DNA of 64,000 nt, from assembly GCA_963575745.1 (NCBI GenBank), contig CAUYUJ010022559.1, positions 285,699 through 349,698 of the forward strand, written 5' to 3'. A program made the translations under genes and the position numbers. Position 1 is the stretch's first letter, and every line of letters begins with the position of its first letter. Below the pieces are notes generated by a model that was not told the DNA's origin, did no database searches, and saw nothing but the letters and a program-made list of their open reading frames with translations. The DNA is from Prorocentrum cordatum. Taxonomy: Eukaryota > Sar > Dinophyceae > Prorocentrales > Prorocentraceae. Shown here piece after piece: positions 22,111 to 32,482 of this stretch.

Positions 22111-22194
22111 GCTATAACTGTTGTTGTGGTTGTGGCTTTTGTTATCGCTGTTTTTTGTTAGAGCCTTACTATCTTCACAACGAAATCGTCTATG

Positions 22195-22260
22195 CGTCGC
22201 TGACGTTGCCGATGCATCGAAGATGCGGCCGGATCCTCTGACCCCATGTACTTGGATCCG
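22195..22260 (+). repeat. CGATGCATCG-type fragment
   Basis: GTTGCCGATGCATCGAAGATG followed by GATCCTCTGACCCCATG resembles one end of the element at 10,395-10,641. Confidence 0.45.
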
Positions 22261-22444
22261 ATTCGGGGGAGCTCCAAAGTGGGCGTGAAGGAAACAGAAC
22301 CTGAGAAAGTGGGTCCTGGACCTCGGTGCACAAACCAACTCTCCGCACAGCATGTTTTTGGCAGTTCCCGGGCCAGGGAAGGGCCCCTGGAGCTCCTTTC
22401 ACTCGGGACCCGCTTGCTCCATGGCAGATAAAATACACCAGGCT

Positions 22445-22605
22445 TCGAGATCCAGCCTCACGACAAGAAAAAGATGCAACACCGAAGAACAACGGCCAGA
22501 GCCCTGGAGCCCATCTTCCTGCGACGCTTCCTGAGCCCGGTCGATCTGTGAGGGCCCCGGGAGCCCGGAACAGTGCAAACCGCCCGCTGCGACAAGCTCG
22601 GTGCC
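22445..22605 (-). repeat. SDR1 copy 2
   Basis: On the minus strand it shows CACAGATCGACCGGGCTCAGG, a GAAGATGGGCTCCAG block and the T-rich middle ending near CTCGAAGCC. Confidence 0.65.
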
Positions 22606-23384
22606 CAGGATCCCGGGGTGTCCCGCCCTTCCGTCCACCGGCCCGATCTTCCGCACGAGGCGCGTCCCGCGGGTCTGCCAGCCCTTCGACGAGGGCGAGG
22701 GCCCCCCAGGATATCTCGACCCCTGCCCAGGGTGCCCGCTCCTCCTCCCGAGTCGTGCTCTGACGGTCCCGGGGCCAGGGGATGGCCCCCCGAGGCCGCA
22801 GAGTCCACCAGTTGGCCGTGCGTCGCCCGGGTCTGATGCGGGGCGCGTGTCCGCGCACGCCCCGCACGGAGCGCGGCCGCGCATCCGCGTGATGGCGCCC
22901 CGGAGTCCCGACCGCGAGGGCGCGGCGGTGGATACGCTCGCCGCTCGTGATCGATCTGCGCCCCCTCTCCGTGCGAGGCGCGTCCTGCGGGTCCGCCGGC
23001 CCTTCGACGAGGATCAGGGGCAACTCCGGGGGGGGGGCGGCTCAGGGGGGGGGGACGCATCAACCCCCCTTCAATCTTGCACTGGTCGCCGATGGGGGCC
23101 CGATAGCCCACCCCGCCCAGGACCGTGCAAATTCGCTATCGGGGGCCTCTCGCCGATCCATCGGAGGTGCATCGCCGATTTCAGCTCGATCTCTTCCCCC
23201 CCCTGAGCTGGCCCCCTCCTAGCGTTGCCCCTCAGAGGACGAGGGCCCACCCGGCGCCGACGCCGCTGAGGGCGATCCGCCAGGCGGCGAGCCCGCGGAG
23301 GGCGAGCAGCTCCCGCAGCTGCCGCCGGGCCTGGCGAGGGAGCTCGGAAGGGGTTCGATGTGTTCCACGTCGTTCCCAGAGGCC
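22606..23384. other. GC-rich patchwork, no gene
   Basis: Contains GD-type words on the minus strand (22,690-22,810, GACGGTCCCGGGGCCAGGG) and again near 22,920-23,020 (GTGCGAGGCGCGTCCTGCGG), plus a short CGATCCATCGG fragment near 23,150. Frames are open on both strands without codon bias. Confidence 0.4.
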
Positions 23385-23500
23385 CTGGCGTCGCAATTTT
23401 CCCAAAACGGGCGATGTGGACTTTCGGGCCCTAGGACCCTCACGCATCGATCCAGCTCGGAAGACGCCGCAGAAAGATGGGGTCCAGAGAGCTCGGAGGG
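23385..23500 (+). repeat. SDR1 copy 3
   Basis: TTTCGGGCCCTAGGACCCTC, ACGCATCGATCC and GCAGAAAGATGGGGTCCAG in order. 23,501-23,756 shows only short TTACAGGTGCC-type repeats. Confidence 0.7.
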
Positions 23501-23756
23501 GGCTCGATGCTCGGATGACGGGGGGGGGCTAAGGGGATGGCGGGGTTAGAAGTGGATGCTAAAGTGGGTCATGTCTGGCCTGACCTGACTTACAAGTGAG
23601 TTACAGGTGCCTTGGGTGGTTTAGGAGGGGGTACAAGGGGTCCTATAGATGGGTTGCATGTGCCCTAGGTGGTTTACAGGTGCCATAGACGGTTCACGTT
23701 AGGGTGACTGCGGGGGTTGTTCCGGGGATAGGGGAGTCAGAATTGAGGAACAAGGA

Positions 23757-23884
23757 ATGGCAGAACTATGCCTTTCCTGATGTCCGCTCGGATTGTTTAG
23801 ATCGGCGCTGGGCCCCCCTGGCGGCGCCTCTGGCGGCACCCGTGGCGCCCTCCGCGCGGACCTCCGAAAAAGTAAGTTTATGCC
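23757..23884. mobile_element. FB1 foldback element, partial copy
   Basis: GATGTCCGCTCGG on the left and CGCGCGGACCTCCG on the right surround a GGCGGCGCCTCTGGCGGC centre. The outer right end TTTATGCC matches the FB1 terminus. Confidence 0.6.
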
Positions 23885-25295
23885 ATGTCCTGCGCCTCTA
23901 TAAAGATGCATCCTGAATATGGTTACGTCTGGCCTGACCCAGCTTGTACATGGGCTACAGGTGCTCCAAGTGGTTCAGGAGGGGGTGCCGATCTTACTAA
24001 GTGGGCGGAGCCCGCTTGGCGGAGTTATCGAATCACCCTGGACTACGTAGGGCACGTAGGGCACACGTAGCCACATATCAGCCAGGCTAGGCCAGATATA
24101 GGCCACACTCGCATTCACTTCTCACCCCCTATCCCCTTAAAACCCTAGCGGTGATCTCAGTGTGTGCACCACGTCGTTCCCAAATCTTCCCTGGCATTCT
24201 ATCGATGTGAATGAATCACGGCGCGGCAGGGTTCTGTTCATTTCTGCCTCCTGGGGCTCTCGCTTGGCCCCAGGAACGTTGAAGATCGACTCGGGATGAA
24301 AAGCCGGTCCCTGGAAAGGGGTCCAGACCTATGCGGAGCCACGTTGCGAAGTCATCACGACGTCGGATGTCTGGGCCAGAGGCAGGAAAAGGCACTGATA
24401 CCGCAACCCATTCCTCGTTTTCGCCCTTTGACGGCCTCCTGAGAAGCCCTCGTCGTCACGGCTGCACTCGCCTCGAAGTTCTCGTCGGAGCACACCCCTG
24501 GAGAGGCCCAGGGAGTAGCGGCGTAGGCACGCTTGGGTTTCCCCAGGATCTCCGGCGACATGAGTCGTCCAATCCGGTAGAGGGAACCAATTCGTGGACA
24601 CTCCTCCTCTCCCCCAAGCTCAAAGTTGGTACGCATGGGGGAGACAGCGGTCGAGGTGCAACTCATGAGACCCACCGCCAATTTTTAACACTGGGGGAGC
24701 GAGAGGAGTTGACCGACGAATGTGGCATGAGTGTTCGCTACGCCCTTTCCGAGGCCTGTACGAATCGTCCAATCGCAGCGCTGTGCTCTCATTTCAGCTT
24801 CTGGGGGCCGTCAGAGGGCCCCGCGGGGCCATCGAAACTACACATGTTTCATCTCTAATTCTTCGAAAGGTCTTTGATTTCTTGGGGGGCCAGGATCCTT
24901 TCATTTCTAATTGTTCTATCCTGGGCCTCTTCCTGGCCACCAGGGGGCCAGGACCAATTAGAGACGAGCACAAGTAGAAGTGAGCGCGATTAGAAATGAA
25001 CGACGTGAACCCCGAGGGCCTCTTGGGCCGCGGGTTGAGAAGATCACGCCGGTCACGTCGGAGGACGTCTGGGCACGCCACGTCGCTTCGCGGGCGGCAC
25101 CGCCGCTGGCGTTCTCACAAGGTGGAACGCCGCTGGCGGCCCAGGGTCGGTCGGTAGGGAACGACCTGCGCGATTGAGAAGCCGCCGGTCGCTCAAGGTT
25201 GAACGATCCACGCGGTGTCAGAAGCCAAGGCCGGGGTCGTCACAACACGAACTTGACTTGCCGTACACCTCGTCGTCTGGGTCGCTCGATTTCAG
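23885..25295. other. spacer with GD and other repeat fragments, no gene
   Basis: 24,245-24,330 is a GD-type copy (CTCGGGATGAAAAGCCGGTCC). 24,840-25,000 has inverted patches around TCTCTAATT/AATTAGAGA. No coding signature. Confidence 0.4.
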
Positions 25296-25521
25296 GCAGT
25301 GGCGAAGCGTCCCGGCTTGCCTATAGCCCTACGAAACAATGTTATAATATTTGTTGGTGGTTCCCACGAAATGTTCTCGGAACATTATGGCTGGGACTGT
25401 CATGTTTTAAAACATCAGGTTCATGTTCTAAGAACACTGTTTTTGTGCTTAAGACATTTTTGGGTTCTAAGAACATTTTTTTTGGTAGGACTATAGGAAT
25501 GCCGGGACGGTCGGTCCCTGC
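25296..25521. mobile_element. MITE-C copy 1
   Basis: The ends GCAGTGGCGAAGCGTCCCGG...CCTATAG and CTATAGGAATGCCGGGACGG...CTGC are imperfect inverted repeats of about 30 bp. The interior is AT-rich, with repeated GTTCTAAGAACA palindromes, unlike its surroundings. The left flank TCAG and right flank TCAA fit a one-mismatch 4-bp target duplication. Copy 2 lies at 32,483-32,761. Confidence 0.75.
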
Positions 25522-26570
25522 TCAACGATTGGCCAACGAATTCGGCCAGTTAGTTTCGGGTGCATAGAGCCTCCAGCATCCCACAGGAGGGGCAAGATGA
25601 GGCGTCCATATGCCCAGAACTCCGACGTCCCAGACGGGCTTTTCGTCCTGAGTCGTTGTTTGCTTCGATACGGGAGCCCGGCAAGGGCACCAGGAGAGTG
25701 GACGTCGAAAACATGGCAGCAGCTCCACGTCGTGACGTTTCCGCATCGCGAAGGTGTCGCGATGCACCGAGCCGCAGAGACCGACCGAGCGGGCTGGTGC
25801 ACCGCAGGCACATCAAATACGACGTCGGCTTGCCAGCAGGTGCCCGACGGCCGCCTCTTCGCCCCCGGGGTGGCCCATTGGGGACCCACGGAGGCGCCCG
25901 GGGGCACCCGGGGAGGTCTCGGGGGCCTGCGGAGAGTGCCGTCGATGCCTCCACCTGGCAGGATGTCTGGCATGTGCTCCCTGCGCATACGCTGCCACAT
26001 CCGGGTGCCCTCCGCCCCTCCCCCGCTCTGCGGCCGCCTCGTCTGTCTTTCTCCCCGCCCTGCGTGCTGGCCACTTCGTCGTTCGGTTGCCCCGGATCGC
26101 CTTTTTCGCTGGTGCGGATTTCCTCGTCCTCGCCGCCGACGTACAAAAATGCCTTCACTGTGTATGCCCAGAACTCAGACACCCCGCGTCTTTCACAGCG
26201 TGGACCCCCCGGAGGTCTCGGCGTGTTCCCCAGGCCTGGTTGTTCATCCTGCGTCTTTTATGGATGGCCCTTGGGCCCAGTCATGGCCCCCGGAGGCCGA
26301 ACATTGCAACACAACGCAAACATCCCGTCGTGATTCCTTCTGCGGCGCGCGGATGTCAAGGTACACCGAGCCTTCTGGTTGTTGAGGCTTCGGTATGCGC
26401 GCAGACAGCCCCCACAGGTAGTCCTGGCTGGCCTCAGCAGTACCACACAGTACCACCGAGTAGGTGATTGTTTTCTTATCCGTAAGGGCTTCGCCCCATG
26501 CCGCTGGCCCCCCTGTCTCGGATAACGGGAGATGCAAAAGCTAAATCATGAGGTCTGGGCGCCGCCGTGA
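25522..26570. other. GC-rich spacer, no gene supported
   Basis: Long overlapping open frames on both strands reflect GC content. 26,380-26,460 shares GGCTTCGGTATGCGCGCAGA with the tail of SDR1 at 28.4 kb. Confidence 0.4.
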
Positions 26571-26579
26571 AGCAGTGCC

Positions 26580-26790
26580 GGGACCTGTTTGTTTTTCGAC
26601 CCTGACCCTACGGATCTGCGTCACGGGTGCCACCGAATTTCAGAAATGTGGCAAATCCCATGTGTTGTTGGACTCCGACCCTACGGATCTGCGTGAGGGG
26701 TGCCGCCGAATTTCAGAAATGCGGCAAATCCCTTTTGTTTTTGGATCCTGACCCCGCCGATCTGCGTGAGGGGTGTAAATTTGTACCCAC
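26580..26790 (+). repeat. 73-bp tandem repeat, three copies
   Basis: GATCTGCGT at 26,613, 26,686 and 26,759, with CGAATTTCAGAAATG.GGCA between. It is unrelated in sequence to the 73-bp array at 14.7 kb. Confidence 0.9.
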
Positions 26791-27424
26791 TCCAGCAATT
26801 CAGACAACACGCTCAGGGCGTGGTAAAAATGCCCGTTTTGGGCCTCCCCTCCTCGCGCGGTCCATCAACAAGGAACAGTAAGCAGCAAGAAGTCAACAAG
26901 GAATAGTAAGCAGCAAGAAGCAGAACTGTAACAGTGGAAACTGGAAGCTGCAACTGGCACAGGACACTGCGAAGCTTCGTCCTATAGTCTGGTGGCCCCA
27001 TATGGGGCCGGCGGATTCGCTGTTTTGCCGATCGGCGCGGGCCCTCGCACCCCCCCCGCTCTCTCCCCCCCCCCTGGAGTGGACCTTGGCTGTTTTTGTT
27101 GCACTTGTTTCGAGCAGGTGGAGCCTCCCCCATAGGACGCACTGCTGCAAGCAGTCGCACCAAGTACAGGTCTGGAGCCAGACCCTCCCCCCCCCTCCCC
27201 GCCCCCTTCCGCCTAGTGTCGAGTCGCCGAATCGGCTGGCCTTGTCTTGTCTTCTTTCGCCCACGCGCTCCGGCGTATGGCATGAGTGAGTGAGTGTGCC
27301 TGGTCTGGGGCGGTCTCAACGCGCCACCCCCAGGGCGCGGAGCGCCCCACGAGCGCCGCCAGAGGCCTGTTGAGGCCAGCCGGGGCCACCTGGGGGACTG
27401 TCGGTGCGCAGCCCGAAGCCTTCG
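26791..27424. other. spacer, no gene supported
   Basis: Includes short AGCAGCAAGAAG direct repeats (26,880-26,925) and a pyrimidine-rich stretch near 27,045-27,215. Confidence 0.4.
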
Positions 27425-27575
27425 CTTTGAGATCCGACGTCACGAAAGAAATGCAACATCCAAAAAGAAACTCGACCCGAGCCCTGGACCCCATCTGTCT
27501 GCGGCATTGTTCGATCCCGATCGATCCGTGAGGGTTTCGGGGCCCGAATCAGGGCAACATCGCCCGTTGTGAAGC
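27425..27575 (-). repeat. SDR1 copy 4
   Basis: The minus strand gives CCCCGAAACCCTCACGGATC, GATCGGGATCGAAC, GCAGACAGATGGGGTCCAGG, a T-rich middle and CGTCGGATCTCAAAGCG. Confidence 0.75.
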
Positions 27576-27854
27576 AACAGCGACGTCAAGTCGGCGTCAC
27601 CCTAACATACTGATGCTCTATGTGCGTCGCCCCCAAAGGGGTGACGTGCGCACCGCGAAATCTTATAGTATATGCGTCGTGGCTGGCGCTTTCTGGCCAC
27701 ACCGCTCGGGCAACGATACTCTTCAAGACGTGTGTACCATCAGTTCGGGTCGGACGCGCGCCTAAGGGCATGTAGTATTCGTATGTCCTTGTGCGGCCCA
27801 TCACGATCTCAGGCAGCCCGAAGCCCCACCAGTCCTGGCCGACCGGGCGACTCT

Positions 27855-28006
27855 CTTGGCATCGCTCGGACGTGTGCATTTTTTCGGCGAGAACCATCGA
27901 GGACCGTCCTGGACCATAGAGCAAACCCGTCCCGGACCATCGAGCAAACAAAAACACGCACTAAACCGAACAACGCACGGGACATGGACGTCCGAGCGAC
28001 GGCAAG
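27855..28006. mobile_element. MITE-A copy 2 with CTCT target duplication
   Basis: The ends CTTGGCATCGCTCGGACGTG and GACGTCCGAGCGACGGCAAG are inverted repeats. CTCT lies directly on both sides (27,851-27,854 and 28,007-28,010). The interior has GACCATCGAG direct repeats. Confidence 0.8.
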
Positions 28007-28234
28007 CTCTGCGCATGCACACCTCGAGCGCCCCTCAAGGAGCGCAGGGAGGCGGCCGCGCCCAGACCGCAGGGCCCCGCGGCGGAGGCGGAGGGCCTCG
28101 TCGCGGCCGCTCCGGCGGAGCTGGCGGCGTTCTACCGCGCGCTCGTGGACTTCCCACGCCGTCGAAGCGAGCGGGGTCCTGAGGGAAGCGGGTCTCTGCA
28201 GTTTGTTTTGTGCTCGGCGAATATCAAGATCCTG

Positions 28235-28470
28235 ACATCGCAGCTACTGCGCAGGGGGCGGTATGCCTTGTTTCGGGCCCCGAGACCCTCACGGATCGAT
28301 CGGGGTCGCGCAGAGAGATGGGGTCCAGGGCTCGGGCCGAGTTTCTTCAAATAATTACATGCTTCGTAACGTTTGATCCTAGGGGAAGGCTTCCAAGGGC
28401 TTCGGGTTGCGCATCGACAGACCAACCAGGTATTCCTGGCTGGCCTGAACAGGCCCTCCGAGTAGCTCAA
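28235..28470 (+). repeat. SDR1 copy 5, with extended tail
   Basis: TTTCGGGCCCCGAGACCCTC, ACGGATCGATCGGGGTCG and AGAGAGATGGGGTCCAGGG, then a tail with CTTCGGGTTGCGCATCGACA and TCCTGGCTGGCCTGAACAGG that is shared with the copy at 27.4 kb. Confidence 0.75.
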
Positions 28471-28679
28471 TGCCGTCTCAACGTCCTGCCGCCACCTCTG
28501 GCGGCACCGAGTAGGTCTCAGGATGAGATAGTTCTCCAAAGTTGACCCTTGCATCCTTGCACCTCCGGGCCAGCCTCAGCCATCATCGCTGGTCTCGTCG
28601 CTCAAACGGCCTCAACACTAGTGTAGTGTCAACTGTCCTTGCGTCCTTACCGCGCATCCCTGCTATTCGGTCGCACGCT

Positions 28680-28825
28680 GCATTAACTGACATTTCGAGG
28701 GTCCGCGCGGGTTTCTTGGATTTGCGCTGGACACCCCTGGCGGCGCCGCCCCTGGAGCGCTCCGCGCGCCAGGGAGGGCCCAGCGCAGACCCAAGAGGTC
28801 TGCGCGGACCTCGGACTGTTCATGC
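28680..28825. mobile_element. FB1 foldback element copy
   Basis: GCATTAAC outer end, GGGTCCGCGCGGGTTTCTTGG arm (split by mismatches), GGCGCC centre, then CGCGGACCTCGG and GTTCATGC. Confidence 0.75.
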
Positions 28826-29049
28826 TCACGCCGTTCCCTGCCCCATCGGTGCTAGCCGCTCTCTTCTTCAGAGGCCATTAACATATGTACACGTACGCGG
28901 TTGGCTTCCCCTGGAGTGCGTGTCAACGCGGACGTTCGTGCAGGCAAGACCGCGGAGGGCGTACATGTACATATGTCGTTGCTCGCCCACTTCTGTCACC
29001 AGAGGAGCAAAAAGCACTACCACCAGCTAGGGGGACTGGCCGCTCCCCC

Positions 29050-29125
29050 TCCCCGAGCTGGTGGCACCCCGTTCCGGGCGCGCCCCCAGAGCGTGCCCCG
29101 AACGGAGTGCCACCAGCTCGGGGGA
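29050..29125. repeat. inverted repeat around CCAGCTCGGGG
   Basis: CCCCGAGCTGGTGGCACCCC and its complement near GGAGTGCCACCAGCTCGGGG pair across a short GCGCGCCCCC loop. Confidence 0.75.
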
Positions 29126-29313
29126 GTGGCCTTGGGAGCGGAGTTCTGTGGAGTTCTGGTGGTAGTGGCTCTTTCTACTCTCATGATTTTGGGGGGCCCT
29201 GGGGGGCCCTGCGCCGGCCCAGGGCCGACCGACAAGACGATCCGGGGCGAAGCGGAGCCGCAGCGGTGGGGGGGAAGGCCCGATCGGGCCCCACCGGGCC
29301 CATTGGCCTGCAG

Positions 29314-29619
29314 GGCCCGGCCGCCTCTTGTGCCGAGGACTTCTACCCGGGGCACCAGGCGCAGCTGGCGAAGCTGCTGATCAAGCACCTGGGCGGTCGC
29401 GCCGCCGGCTTCTCCCCGGCCTCCTCGGATAGCGACTCCTCCTCCAGCCTGTCGTCCGACAGCTCCGACAGCTCGTCGAAGAGGAGGAAGAGGAAGAAGA
29501 AGGCCAAGAAGAAGGCCAAAAAGAAGGCCAAGAAGAAAGCGAAACGGGAGGCGAAGGCCGAGGCGAAGGATGAGGCGAAGGAGGAGCCAGACGCGAAGCG
29601 GCGCAAGGGCGATGGGTAG
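29314..29619 (+). CDS. probable terminal exon, Ser/Asp then Lys/Ala-rich tail
   Basis: A CAG acceptor-like triplet at 29,311-29,313 precedes 101 codons in phase, ending at a TAG. The peptide begins GPAASCAEDFYPGHQAQLAK, has a short mixed helix-like stretch, a Ser/Asp acidic run at about residues 35-55, a Lys-rich block of KKAK repeats at about residues 56-76, an Ala/Glu/Lys section, and ends KRRKGDG. Third positions are almost all G or C. Acidic-then-basic tails like this occur in many nucleolar and nucleic-acid-binding proteins, but no family can be named. The upstream polypyrimidine tract is weak, so the exact 5' boundary is uncertain and it could be an isolated fragment. Confidence 0.5.
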   Translation, partial: GPAASCAEDFYPGHQAQLAKLLIKHLGGRAAGFSPASSDSDSSSSLSSDSSDSSSKRRKRKKKAKKKAKKKAKKKAKREAKAEAKDEAKEEPDAKRRKGDG

Positions 29620-30418
29620 CGGGGCCCCGGCGAACGGCTCCTGCCCGCGCAGCAGCGCCGCCAGGAGAGCGGCCGGGCGGAAGCCTCTCTGCGCAGCCGG
29701 TGTGTCCCAGGAGGCCCGCGCGGAGCCGGGGAAGGGCGCAGACTCAGGAGGGGAAAATAGGCACAGTCACGCAATGATAAGCGTCGATGCCCACGAACAC
29801 AGCGGAGCATCTGGAAGAGGGGAGGGGAAACGCGAGACTCCAGAAGATGTGGACAAGTCGTCGGGGATCCTGGGATTTCTGCCTGCAATTGCGCGTGCCT
29901 CCCTGGGCCTTCTTTTTTGGCGGGGCGGTGGAGGACTTCCAAGGAGCAGCCTCCTTCTGAGAAGCCTCCCCCCCGCCTCCCCCTACGGGCTCGCGTCGTG
30001 TCCACCGCCGGCGACCCCATCGCGGGCGTTCGACGTGGAACGCTGCCGGCGACCCAGAATCGGTCGATGTTGACAGATCTGACGTGTCGGAAGCGGCCGA
30101 TCGTTCAGGGGGCCAGACGGGGCTACAGGTCAAGGACAAATCCGTCCCAGAGCGTTCCAGAACGCTCTCAGGGCGTTCCAGGACGCCCTGGGAGAGCCGC
30201 GGCGCCCGAGGCATCCTCCGGAGCCGTTGGATTCTAAAGACTCGGTTTACCCTCCCCCGATGTTATCCTTGTCCAGAGCCGATGGATTTCAGAGACTCTC
30301 GGTTTATCCTCTCCCGATATGTTGTCCTTGTCCTGGCTTCGTCGTAGAGGTTGAACGATGCCTGCGGTGCCAGAGGCCCACGCCGAGTTCGGCACTGCGC
30401 GAGCCCGCCATGAGACCC
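29620..30418. other. spacer with a dispersed repeat, no gene
   Basis: 29,890-29,985 repeats part of the 6,360 and 31,560 family (GAGCAGCCTCCTTCTGAGAA). 30,225-30,335 has a two-copy repeat of GATGGATTTCAGAGACTC type. Confidence 0.45.
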
Positions 30419-30422
30419 ATAA

Positions 30423-30609
30423 GTCGGGCCTGTCCCCCATACAGGGGGACCTTCGACGAAAAATACAAGGTACCCAAAAAATAGCCAAAAAATAATCCAA
30501 AAATCGTCGGGGACTATTTTTCGAGTATGTTTTGACCTTCTTGGGGTATTTGTTGGGGGTATGTTTCATTTTTCGTCGAAAATCCCCCTGTATGGGGGAC
30601 AGGCCCGAC
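30423..30609. mobile_element. MITE-B, 187 bp with ATAA target duplication
   Basis: The terminal inverted repeats match perfectly for 27 bp (GTCGGGCCTGTCCCCCATAC and on) and continue to about 42 bp with two mismatches through TTCGACGAAAAAT. ATAA lies directly on both sides (30,419-30,422 and 30,610-30,613). Each terminus also contains its own hairpin, TCCCCC-ATACA-GGGGGA. The interior is AT-rich and non-coding. Confidence 0.9.
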
Positions 30610-30732
30610 ATAATGATGCCCCCGTGGTGCGCACCGTCGAGGGCCGCCGCGCGTGCCGGGGCGCTGCGCTCGCCAGAGGGCTGGGGACTGCCCGGCTGCA
30701 GTGGGCCCCGGCCGGGAGCGGGCGCCGAGCGC

Positions 30733-30972
30733 GTGATCGCTCGGACGTGTGCGCTCTTGCTCGGTGGGGACCCTCCGGGGGGCATCCCGGGACCAGCCTG
30801 GCAGGAGCCGCACGCCGCCGAAGGAGGCACGGACGACTCACAGGGGCGGCATCGCTCGGACGTGTGCGCTCTTGCTCGGTGAGGACCATCGAGGAGCATC
30901 CCGGGACCATCCTGGCAGAGACCGCACGCCACCGGAAGATGCACGGGGAAGGGACGTCCGCACGATGGCAAG
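30733..30972. mobile_element. MITE-A copy 3 plus adjacent partial copy
   Basis: ATCGCTCGGACGTGTGCGCT followed by CTTGCTCGGTG.GGACC occurs at about 30,728 and 30,850. The second unit ends GACGTCCGCACGATGGCAAG, matching the MITE-A right end. No clear target duplication. Confidence 0.65.
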
Positions 30973-30984
30973 AATGGGGGAGAT

Positions 30985-31080
30985 GGAGAAAAGGGGGGGG
31001 TTACGAACTCTTCTGCATGCAGCTGGTGTCCACCCCGCCGCCAGGATACATTCCTCGATACATGGACCAGCCGAAGATAG
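30985..31080 (+). repeat. dispersed repeat with GCATGCAG core
   Basis: GGGTTACGAACTC...TGCATGCAGCTG...GCCGCCAGGATACATTCCTC also occurs, diverged, at 32,340-32,450 and 37,450-37,570. Confidence 0.6.
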
Positions 31081-31344
31081 TGCGCCATGCAATAGTGAGA
31101 TTTGGAAGCGAATGTCATATGCATTAAGGGATTTCCTTTTGCCCTCCAAACTTGGCTGGCTGTTCAATGTAGTCAATTTCGAACGGGCGCGGCGCCTCCC
31201 AGCGCCAGGAGGCGTCAGGAAAGCCAGCTATGCGCGAGCTGCTTCTCTTTATGCCCGGCCCTTTGCTAGCCTGCCCGTGGGTCCCCCCGGTGCCTGGCGA
31301 AAGAGGGCGTCGGCCTCGCGCAGAGGGGGAAAGGGCGAGCCCTG

Positions 31345-31400
31345 AGGGGAGGAGGAGGAGGAGGAGGAGGAGGAGGAGGAGGAGGAGGAGGAGGAGGCGC
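31345..31400 (+). repeat. GGA trinucleotide array
   Basis: About 17 GGA units just upstream of an SDR1 copy. Confidence 0.9.
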
Positions 31401-31429
31401 TGCGATTTGTGCACAAGGAGCGTTTTCCT

Positions 31430-31550
31430 TTTATTTCGCAGCAGCCCTCACAGATCGGTGCGGCTCGAAGAGTGACGCAGAAAGATGGGGCCCGGGCTCC
31501 AGCGGGGATTTGTTGCCGACGTTGCGTTTTGTTAGCAGCGTCAGATCGGA
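31430..31550 (+). repeat. SDR1 copy 6
   Basis: CCCTCACAGATCGGTGCGGC, GCAGAAAGATGGGGCCCGGG, then GTTGCGTTTTG and GTCAGATCGGAGGGAGG. Confidence 0.7.
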
Positions 31551-31559
31551 GGGAGGGGG

Positions 31560-31690
31560 GAGGGCTTCTTTGAAGCACCCTTGCTTCTTAGAGTGTGCGG
31601 GCCCCATCGATGGATACTATAGATGTAAGGCCGGCGCCTTCTGAGAGGCAACCTCCTTCAAACAAACCCTCCCCCCTCCCTCCACCCCCT
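31560..31690 (+). repeat. dispersed repeat with GCCGGCGCCTTCT core, copy 2
   Basis: It matches 6,360-6,490 in order: GCTTCTTAGA, TAGATGTAAGGCCGGCGCC, CAACCTCCTTC, pyrimidine run. Confidence 0.65.
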
Positions 31691-32482
31691 TGTGCGCACC
31701 AGCGAGAGACTAGTGCCCCCTGCTTGCGTGCTCGTTTTGGGAGACTTGCAGGGGCCCACCTCTAACGGATCCATTCGGCTCCAGTTCGATTCTGATGTGA
31801 TTAAACTTTGACTCCAGTTCGACTCTAGCTCGACTCAAGTTCGGCTTAAGTTCGACGTAACTTTGAGTCGAGTCGGCGGACAATCGCCGCAGCTTCGGCG
31901 CACGAGTGGGAGCTAGTGGCTCCAGGAAGGTTCCCAGAAACAGCACCCTGACTCTCTGGAAAACTCCGAGGATATGCTTGCTTTTGTTCACCACGTGAAC
32001 CCTCCGACCTTGCACCTCTCGGCCCCGTCTTCGGGACGGGCCTCTCGTAGGCTGTTCCCGGAGGGTCCTGGGGCCCAAGATGGTCGGGTCGGGTCGGGCG
32101 AAAGGGCCGGTTTGGAGCCAGCTGGTGGCCAGAGGTGGCCCAGCACTGGTCACGGACAGCATAAATTGGGGAGAGGGCCCCCCTTGCCGCCACGGCTGGA
32201 CGCGGCTGAAACAAGTTGTTTGTTTCTACTCGAGGGGGGGTCTGGGGACTGATTTGGAATGGGTTTGTCCCGCCCCTTTCTCTTGACAGATTATCTCGGA
32301 GCCATTCCAGCGCAGACCGAGGGAGTTGGAAGAGGGAGCTTGAAACTTGCATGCAGCTGCTTTCGGCCCTGCCGCCGAGCGCGTTCCTCAATACATGGGC
32401 GCCTCCGGCGGGAGGCGCCTGGACAAAAACAGCTATACTTGAGCTTACCAGGCTGAACCGTGTGACTACGACTAGGATTCAA
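31691..32482. other. spacer with GTTCGACTC-type degenerate repeat, no gene
   Basis: 31,770-31,875 has TTCGACTC/TTCGGCTTAAG/TTCGACG words at roughly 10-12 bp spacing. 32,340-32,450 is a copy of the GCATGCAG repeat. Confidence 0.45.

Noticed and set aside
32435-32462. Minus-strand spliced-leader-like sequence near CTTGAGCTTACC
   Set aside because: Only the terminal CTTGAGC fits; the rest does not align to DinoSL.
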